The position numbers were made by a program, and so were the translations under genes. Under the pieces are notes generated by a model, which searched no databases, was not told where the DNA came from, and saw only the letters and a program-made list of their open reading frames with translations. From Winogradskyella sp. (GTDB lineage: Bacteria; Bacteroidota; Bacteroidia; Flavobacteriales; Flavobacteriaceae), in NCBI GenBank assembly GCA_013002225.1, contig JABDKL010000113.1:1-37348 (forward strand): a stretch of 37,348 nt of DNA, in the 5' to 3' direction. This document shows, piece by piece, positions 32,051-37,348 of this stretch; positions within the stretch are counted from its first letter, which is position 1; each line of letters opens with the position of its first letter.

Positions 32051-33054
32051 TGTTAGAGAATATAGAATTTTTAAATATAGAATTTTTCTGGCTTTTATTG
32101 CTTATACCAATAGCTATTATTTGGTATGTATTTAAACACAATAGGCAAACAGCAGAGCTCAAAATTTCAAGTGTTAAGGGGTTTAAATCAACTTCAGCTG
32201 TATGGGCTAAACTTAGACATTTGCTTTTTGCCCTGCGAATTATTGCCTTGGGGTTGTTAATAACTGCTTTAGCTAGACCCAGAACTGTAGACGTTTCTAC
32301 CAAAACAAAAACGACACGAGGTATAGATATAGTTATGGCTATTGATGTGTCTGCAAGTATGTTGGCTAAGGATTTAAGACCAAATCGTTTGGAAGCCTTA
32401 AAAGATGTTGCGGCAGATTTTATAGACGGAAGACCAAACGACCGTATCGGTTTAGTAGAATATGCTGGAGAAGCCTATACTAAAACCCCAATAACTTCAG
32501 ATAAGGCAATTGTTCTCAGATCTTTAAGAGATATAAAATATAATACAATTATAGAAGGGGGAACAGCGATTGGCATGGGCTTGGGTACGGCAGTAAATAG
32601 ATTAAAAGATAGCAGAGCAAAAAGCAAAGTAATTATTTTACTTACAGATGGCGTAAATAACTCCGGAGCAGTTGACCCTAAAACAGCAAGTACTTTAGCG
32701 GTTGATAGTGGTATCAAAACCTACACTATTGGTCTAGGAACTAATGGAATGGCGCTATCTCCAATTGCAATAAACCCTAATGGTACCTTTAGATATGGAC
32801 GGCAACAAGTAGAAATTGATGAGGATCTATTAAAAGAAATTGCAGAAGTTACTGGGGGTAAATACTTTAGAGCTACCAATAACAAAAAACTCGCTGAAAT
32901 TTATGACGAAATTAATAAGCTCGAAAAAACTGAAATCGAAGAAAAAAAATACTATAACTACGATGAAAAATACAGACCTCTAGTGATTTTGGCAGGATTG
33001 TTACTTTTAATCGAAATTATTTTAAAAAATACAATATTTAGAAGCTTTGTTTAG
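32050..33054 (+). CDS. batA: BatA, von Willebrand factor A domain membrane protein
   Basis: A 334-residue protein with two N-terminal membrane helices (about 12-28 and 57-74), a VWA domain (about 90-290) and a C-terminal helix (about 308-326). The metal-ion-dependent adhesion site is complete: DVSAS at 99-103, T172 in GGTA and D200 in LLTDG. The preceding helix-to-VWA junction TALARPRTVD is typical of BatA. BatA and BatB are inner-membrane partners thought to work with MoxR and BatD. It overlaps the previous gene by one base and the next by eight. Confidence 0.95.
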   Translation: MLENIEFLNIEFFWLLLLIPIAIIWYVFKHNRQTAELKISSVKGFKSTSAVWAKLRHLLFALRIIALGLLITALARPRTVDVSTKTKTTRGIDIVMAIDVSASMLAKDLRPNRLEALKDVAADFIDGRPNDRIGLVEYAGEAYTKTPITSDKAIVLRSLRDIKYNTIIEGGTAIGMGLGTAVNRLKDSRAKSKVIILLTDGVNNSGAVDPKTASTLAVDSGIKTYTIGLGTNGMALSPIAINPNGTFRYGRQQVEIDEDLLKEIAEVTGGKYFRATNNKKLAEIYDEINKLEKTEIEEKKYYNYDEKYRPLVILAGLLLLIEIILKNTIFRSFV

Positions 33055-34084
33055 AATAGATGAGAAAATATGGTTTTGGACACTATTGGTAATTCCTGTA
33101 ATTATCTTAATGTTTATTTTGCTTCAGATATGGAGAAGATCCGTACAACGGAAGTTTGCAGATAGCGCATTGTTAAAAAGGTTGAGCCCGAATCAATCTG
33201 TTTTTAAGAGTATGCTAAAAATACTGGTACTTTGCGGAGCCTTTGCTTGTTTGTCATTGGCGCTTGTTAACCCTAAAATAGGGACTAAGCTGGAGACAGT
33301 TCGAAGTCAAGGCGTAGATATTGTATTTGCTGTAGATGTTTCAAAAAGCATGTTGGCAGAAGATATTGCTCCCAACCGTTTAGAGAAATCCAAACAATTA
33401 GTGAGGGAGATAATCAATAGCTTAGCAAGCGACCGTATTGGTATTATTGCCTATGCAGGCAAGGCGTTTCCTCAATTGCCAATCACCACAGATTATGCAG
33501 CGGCAAAAATGTTTTTGGGCAATATGAATACAGACATGCTGTCTTCACAAGGAACAGCAATACACGAAGCAATACAGTTAGCTACTACCTATTTTGACGA
33601 TGAAGAACAAACCAATCGTGTACTCATTATAATCTCTGATGGTGAAGACCATGAGGGTGAAGCATTAGATATTGCGGAAGAAGCTAATGATCTTGGTATA
33701 AGGATTCTAACCGTCGGTGTTGGTGATACAAAAGGGGGTCCAATTCCTATAAAGCGTAACGGAATCGTTCTCAATTATAAAAAAGATAATTCTGGAGAGA
33801 CCGTAATTACACGTTTAGATGAAACAACTTTAAAGGAAATCGCAGAAGAAACTAATGGCGTATATATTAACGGAAACAACACTGCCGAGGTTGTAGAATC
33901 GATAAAGGATGTTCTAGATAAAATGGATAAAAAGGAGTTTGAGTCTAAGCAGATCGCAGATTTTAAAGACCAATTTCAATGGTTTTTAGCAATGGGAATT
34001 TTTCTATTCTTTATTGACATTTTTTTCTTAGAGCGTAAGACAGCATGGCTTAAAAAACTGAATTTATTTAATGAAAATTTTTAA
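33047..34084 (+). CDS. batB: BatB, von Willebrand factor A domain membrane protein
   Basis: A 345-residue paralogue of BatA. Membrane helices lie at about 9-28 and 57-74, the VWA domain at about 88-295, and a third helix at about 312-330. The metal site has DVSKS at 97-101, T in QGTAIHEA and D in IISDGED. The start codon is TTG at 33047 (reading MFRIDEKIWF); there is no in-frame ATG before the first membrane helix, and the eight-base overlap with batA suggests coupled translation. Confidence 0.94.
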   Translation: MFRIDEKIWFWTLLVIPVIILMFILLQIWRRSVQRKFADSALLKRLSPNQSVFKSMLKILVLCGAFACLSLALVNPKIGTKLETVRSQGVDIVFAVDVSKSMLAEDIAPNRLEKSKQLVREIINSLASDRIGIIAYAGKAFPQLPITTDYAAAKMFLGNMNTDMLSSQGTAIHEAIQLATTYFDDEEQTNRVLIIISDGEDHEGEALDIAEEANDLGIRILTVGVGDTKGGPIPIKRNGIVLNYKKDNSGETVITRLDETTLKEIAEETNGVYINGNNTAEVVESIKDVLDKMDKKEFESKQIADFKDQFQWFLAMGIFLFFIDIFFLERKTAWLKKLNLFNENF

Positions 34085-34144
34085 ACATTCTTTAACGCAA
34101 AGAGATCGGCGGGTTTGCTATTTTTAATTTAAAGTAAGAAGCAT

Positions 34145-34978
34145 ATGAAATTCTACATATCATTAATTGTTTGCTTTTTGGCTTATTCCGGGTTTTCCCA
34201 GCAAGAGGATAAGGCATTGAAAAAAGCGCAAAACAAAGCCACTGAACTTGTTTATCAAGCGAATGAGTTGGTCGAAGATGATAATTTTATTGAGGCAGAA
34301 ATGACATACCGCAAAGCCCTATCTGAAGCACCAAATACAGCAGTTGGTGCTTATAATTTAGCACACACTTATTATAAAGAAGGTAGCTTAGATGAAGCTT
34401 TATATAGAAATCAGGAAGCAGTTAAAAATGCCAGTGGGAAAGATGAAAAACACAAAGCATATCACAATATTGGAAATATATTAATGCAAAATGAACAGTG
34501 TAAAGAAGCTGTAGAAGCTTTTAAAAATGCATTAAGAAACAATCCAAACGACGAAGAAACACGTTACAACTATGCGTTAGCGAAATACTGCGCAGAACAA
34601 CAAAAAGACGGTGGCGGAGAAGATAATAAAGACGATAAGGATAAAGACCAAGAAAAGGATAAAGAAGACGAAGAAAAAAAGGAAGACGAAAACCAAGATA
34701 ATAAGGATAAAAAAGACGAAGGCGATAAAGATAAAAAAGAAGGTGAGAAGGAGGAAGATGAAAACGGAAAGCCTAAAGATGATAAGAATGAAGACGGTAA
34801 AGGCGATAAAGAAAATCAGGATAAAAACCAAAAACCAAAGCCTAAACCAGGGCAAATGTCTCCACAACAAATAAAAAATATACTCGAGGCCATGCAAAAC
34901 CAAGAACAAAAGGTTCAGGAAAAAATGAATGCCGAAAAACAAAAAGGAGCTAAAGTAAAAACTGAGAAAGATTGGTAG
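34145..34978 (+). CDS. batC: BatC, TPR protein with highly charged C-terminal tail
   Basis: A 277-residue exported protein with a signal peptide (about 1-18, ending GFSQQ). Three TPR motifs follow (about 30-150, with AYNLAHTYYKEGSLDEALYR and AYHNIGNILMQNEQCKEAVEAF). Residues about 152-232 are almost entirely Asp, Glu, Lys, Asn and Gln in short irregular repeats (DKDKDQEKDK and similar), predicted disordered. The last part (GQMSPQQIKNILEAMQNQEQKVQEKM) is a conserved BatC end that may form a coiled coil. It lies between batB and batD with a 60-base gap upstream. Confidence 0.92.
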   Translation: MKFYISLIVCFLAYSGFSQQEDKALKKAQNKATELVYQANELVEDDNFIEAEMTYRKALSEAPNTAVGAYNLAHTYYKEGSLDEALYRNQEAVKNASGKDEKHKAYHNIGNILMQNEQCKEAVEAFKNALRNNPNDEETRYNYALAKYCAEQQKDGGGEDNKDDKDKDQEKDKEDEEKKEDENQDNKDKKDEGDKDKKEGEKEEDENGKPKDDKNEDGKGDKENQDKNQKPKPKPGQMSPQQIKNILEAMQNQEQKVQEKMNAEKQKGAKVKTEKDW

Positions 34979-34982
34979 TGTA

Positions 34983-36758
34983 TTGAAGATGAGAAGTGTA
35001 TTTCATATATCATGTATAGTAGTGTTTTTAGTGACAAACCTTGCTTTTGCTCAAGTAAAATTTGAGGCTAAGGTCAGTAAGGAGAAATTAGGAATCAATG
35101 AGCGTTTGCGCATTGATTTCGAAATGAACGAGGATGGCGACAATTTTGTGCCTCCAAGCTTTAGTGATTTTAATGTTGTCGGAGGCCCTAATACATCTGT
35201 TAGTAATTCCTGGCTAAATGGAAAGCGTTCCTACAAAAAAACATATAGCTATTTTTTAGCGCCAAAATCTAGAGGTAAGTTTACGATAAAACAAGCCGTT
35301 ATAGAGATCGCTGGCGAAACCTATAAAACGTTTCCAATAACAGTGACGGTCACAGCTGCGGTCGATAAACCAAACGGGCCACCAGATGCCTCAGAAATCG
35401 CTTCTAAAAACATACATTTAGTAGCAGAAGTTTCTAATACAAACCCTTACCTAAACGAAGCAATAACCGTTGTTTATAAATTATATGTATCTCCCGACAC
35501 AGGTGTTAGCAACTGGCGCGAAAAAGACAATCCAAGATTTAATGATTTTTGGAGTCAGAACATTGAGGTTAAGGGCTTAAATATTCAAAAAGGGACCTAT
35601 CAAGGCGAGGACTACCGATTTGTAGTCCTAAGAAAAACAGTACTTTACCCCCAAAAGTCTGGAAAATTAAATATTGAACCCTTAGTATTAGATATAAATG
35701 TAGAAATACCTTCAGGCAGATATGATATTTTTGGTCGTGCAATAATGACCAATGTACCAAAAACAGTTACAGCAGGTAATAGAACAATTAATGTTAAACC
35801 CTTACCTGAAGAAGGAAAGCCGTCAGACTTTAAAGGTGCAGTAGGTGAATTTAATTTTAAGGTAACTACAACAAAAACAGCTCTCGATGCTACAGAGTCC
35901 TTTCAAGCAAAAGTTGAGGTGTCAGGAAAAGGCAATTTAAATCTGTTTGAACTTCCCGAATTAACCACACCAAGTTCTTTAGAAGTTTATGAACCTGAAC
36001 ACGCAGAAAGTATACGTACCAATTTAAACGGTATGCAAGGTCGTATTTCGGACACTTATACCATAGTGCCTCAATTTAAAGGCAAATATCCCATACCGTC
36101 TGTTTCATTTTCGTATTTCGATATTAACTCAAAATCCTATAAGCGAATTACTTCTGATGAAATTATAATTGACGTACTAAATGGGCCAACTGTATCTACT
36201 AATGAGTCTAATGATTCAGGCTTAATTAATAAACAGCATGTAAGGCCAAATGAAAATACATTTGTATTTATTAAAACATCATCTGACTGGTCTGAGATAA
36301 ATGAAGCATCATTTTTTAAGTCAACGTTATTTTGGGTGCTCTTGCTAGTGCCATTACTATTAATTCCTACGGCAATATTAATAAGAAGAACAACTGATAA
36401 AAGACATGCAGATGTTCAAGGCATGCGCATTAAAAAAGCAGATCGATTAGCTAAGAAGTATTTGGGTGATGCAAAAAAAGCTTTAGGTAAAAAAGAAGCA
36501 TTTTACTTAGCTTTAGAAAAAGCCCTACATAATTATTTAAAAGCAAAGCTGAACATTGAAACTAGCGACTTTAGTAAAGAAAAAATCAAAATGCTTTTAA
36601 ATAAAAAAGGTGTAGACGAAACGGTTTATGCTCAGTTTATTTCAATTTTAGAAAATTGTGAATTAGCTAGGTATACACCTTTAACTCAAGTGACCATGCA
36701 AAATGATTATGACAAGGCTGCAAAAACAATCTCATTAATAGATAAACAAATACGATAA
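34983..36758 (+). CDS. batD: BatD, aerotolerance-operon membrane protein
   Basis: Up to 591 residues. The longest reading starts with TTG at 34983; the ATG six bases later (34989, MRSVFHISCIVVFLVTNLAFAQ) gives a clean signal peptide and is the likelier start. Residues 25-430 hold several BatD beta domains (KFEAKVSKEKLGINERLRIDF; NIHLVAEVSNTNPYLNEAITVVYKL; VTTTKTALDATESFQAKVEVSGKGNLNLF). A membrane helix at about 447-466 is followed by a cytoplasmic helical domain (about 470-591, YLGDAKKALGKKEAFYLALEKALHNYLK). BatD is thought to act outside the membrane with BatA and BatB. The next gene starts one base after its stop. Confidence 0.94.
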   Translation: MKMRSVFHISCIVVFLVTNLAFAQVKFEAKVSKEKLGINERLRIDFEMNEDGDNFVPPSFSDFNVVGGPNTSVSNSWLNGKRSYKKTYSYFLAPKSRGKFTIKQAVIEIAGETYKTFPITVTVTAAVDKPNGPPDASEIASKNIHLVAEVSNTNPYLNEAITVVYKLYVSPDTGVSNWREKDNPRFNDFWSQNIEVKGLNIQKGTYQGEDYRFVVLRKTVLYPQKSGKLNIEPLVLDINVEIPSGRYDIFGRAIMTNVPKTVTAGNRTINVKPLPEEGKPSDFKGAVGEFNFKVTTTKTALDATESFQAKVEVSGKGNLNLFELPELTTPSSLEVYEPEHAESIRTNLNGMQGRISDTYTIVPQFKGKYPIPSVSFSYFDINSKSYKRITSDEIIIDVLNGPTVSTNESNDSGLINKQHVRPNENTFVFIKTSSDWSEINEASFFKSTLFWVLLLVPLLLIPTAILIRRTTDKRHADVQGMRIKKADRLAKKYLGDAKKALGKKEAFYLALEKALHNYLKAKLNIETSDFSKEKIKMLLNKKGVDETVYAQFISILENCELARYTPLTQVTMQNDYDKAAKTISLIDKQIR

Positions 36759-36759
36759 T

Positions 36760-37348
36760 ATGAGAGTAACTATCTTTCTTTTAATATGGTGTTTTGGATG
36801 TTTTGGGTTTTCGCAAAGCAATACGGTTTTTGAGGAAGCAAATAGTCTATATAATGATGGAAAATTTGCTGAGGCGATAGATAAGTATGAGTCCATTCTA
36901 GACTCGAATTTTCATTCCGCTGAATTATATTTTAACCTGGCAAATGCCAATTATAAACTAAACAACGTTGCCTCGAGTATTTATTACTACGAAAAAGCAC
37001 TGCAGTTAGATCCGCACGACGACGACATTAAAAACAACCTCTCCTATGCACAAAATATGACAATTGACGCTATTGATAGGGTGCCGCAAGTTGGTTTTTC
37101 TAGAATTGTAAATAACCTTATAAAATTAATGAGCGCAGATGCATGGGCTACAACAGGAATTTGCGGAGTTGTGTTGTTTGTCTTGCTATTTATTATGTAT
37201 CACTTTTCTTATGCTACAACTAAAAAACGGTTATCTTTTATTTTTAGCATTATTGGTTTGCTAATAGGATGTTTTGCGTTGCTTATGGCCTTTCAAAAGG
37301 AACGGATCGACAAAAGGGATAACCCAGCAATAGTATTTGCTCAGGAAT
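36760..37348 (+). CDS. batE: BatE, TPR protein (partial, 5' part only)
   Basis: The ATG at 36760 opens a frame that runs off the right edge after 196 codons without a stop. The product begins MRVTIFLLIWCFGCFGFSQS, a signal peptide, followed by two TPR-like units (TVFEEANSLYNDGKFAEAIDKYESIL and AELYFNLANANYKLNNVASSIYYYEKAL). Two membrane helices come next (about 133-148 and 160-178, with GVVLFVLLFIMYHFSY and FSIIGLLIGCFALLMAF). This is the BatE layout; full-length members usually end with an SH3-like domain, which would lie beyond the window. It follows batD by a single base. Confidence 0.9.
   Translation, partial: MRVTIFLLIWCFGCFGFSQSNTVFEEANSLYNDGKFAEAIDKYESILDSNFHSAELYFNLANANYKLNNVASSIYYYEKALQLDPHDDDIKNNLSYAQNMTIDAIDRVPQVGFSRIVNNLIKLMSADAWATTGICGVVLFVLLFIMYHFSYATTKKRLSFIFSIIGLLIGCFALLMAFQKERIDKRDNPAIVFAQE

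Noticed and set aside
34577-34942. A 121-codon minus-strand frame opposite batC encoding a Phe/Ile/Leu/Val-rich product
   Set aside because: It is the complement of Asp/Lys/Glu codons in the BatC tail, which always gives hydrophobic codons. The 87-codon plus-strand frame at 34611-34874 is a shifted reading of the same low-complexity DNA.

Overview
This window looks like a chromosomal segment of a marine-type Flavobacteriaceae (phylum Bacteroidota). The DNA is AT-rich. The gene set is typical of the group: a type IX secretion (T9SS) cargo with a gliding-motility C-terminal domain, a TonB-dependent receptor with an N-terminal carboxypeptidase-regulatory-like domain, a DUF5689 lipoprotein, an L21 protein with a helix-hairpin-helix tail, and a Bat (Bacteroides aerotolerance) operon. 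One promoter has the Bacteroidota pattern TTG-N19-TATATTTG. No rRNA, tRNA, CRISPR array, insertion sequence or prophage gene was found, and no stretch over 300 bases lacks a gene.

Layout. 1-834: end of a succinate dehydrogenase operon (sdhA tail, sdhB). 902-3929: an M28 peptidase, a membrane-anchored MutS-core ATPase and a small secreted protein. 4019-5511: rpmA and rplU with their promoter, then a DUF4199 membrane protein. 5696-9113: two M16 peptidase subunits with complementary motifs. 9162-11061: an EamA transporter, a copper-type HMA lipoprotein with a cysteine-rich tail, and a small membrane protein. 11132-16658: DUF5689 lipoprotein and TonB receptor (minus strand), divergent from a secreted endonuclease/exonuclease/phosphatase-family protein; together they look like a module for capturing an extracellular, possibly phosphate-containing, substrate. 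16717-19663: a small cytochrome-b-like membrane protein and a T9SS adhesin-like protein with eight cysteine/tryptophan repeats. 19660-22418: isoaspartyl peptidase/asparaginase and an ALDH7-type aldehyde dehydrogenase. 22535-25116: a DUF1800/DUF1501 pair. 25324-28209: a Schlafen/AlbA_2-domain protein, an SDR and an aldo/keto reductase on the minus strand.

28408-37348: the Bat operon, running off the right edge: MoxR ATPase, DUF58 protein, a two-membrane-segment protein of unusual design, BatA and BatB (VWA), BatC (TPR with a highly charged tail), BatD and a partial BatE. MoxR AAA+ proteins and VWA partners are generally thought to act as a chaperone-like system at the inner membrane. The tight spacing (1-bp and 8-bp overlaps, gaps of a few bases) supports co-expression.

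Nothing here is clearly an undescribed defence or mobile system. The best candidates for new biology are the unnamed third Bat-operon protein, the tandem C-x3-C-x3-CC tail of the HMA lipoprotein, the isolated GldM-C-like secreted protein, and the overlapping divergent promoters of the TonB/endonuclease locus.
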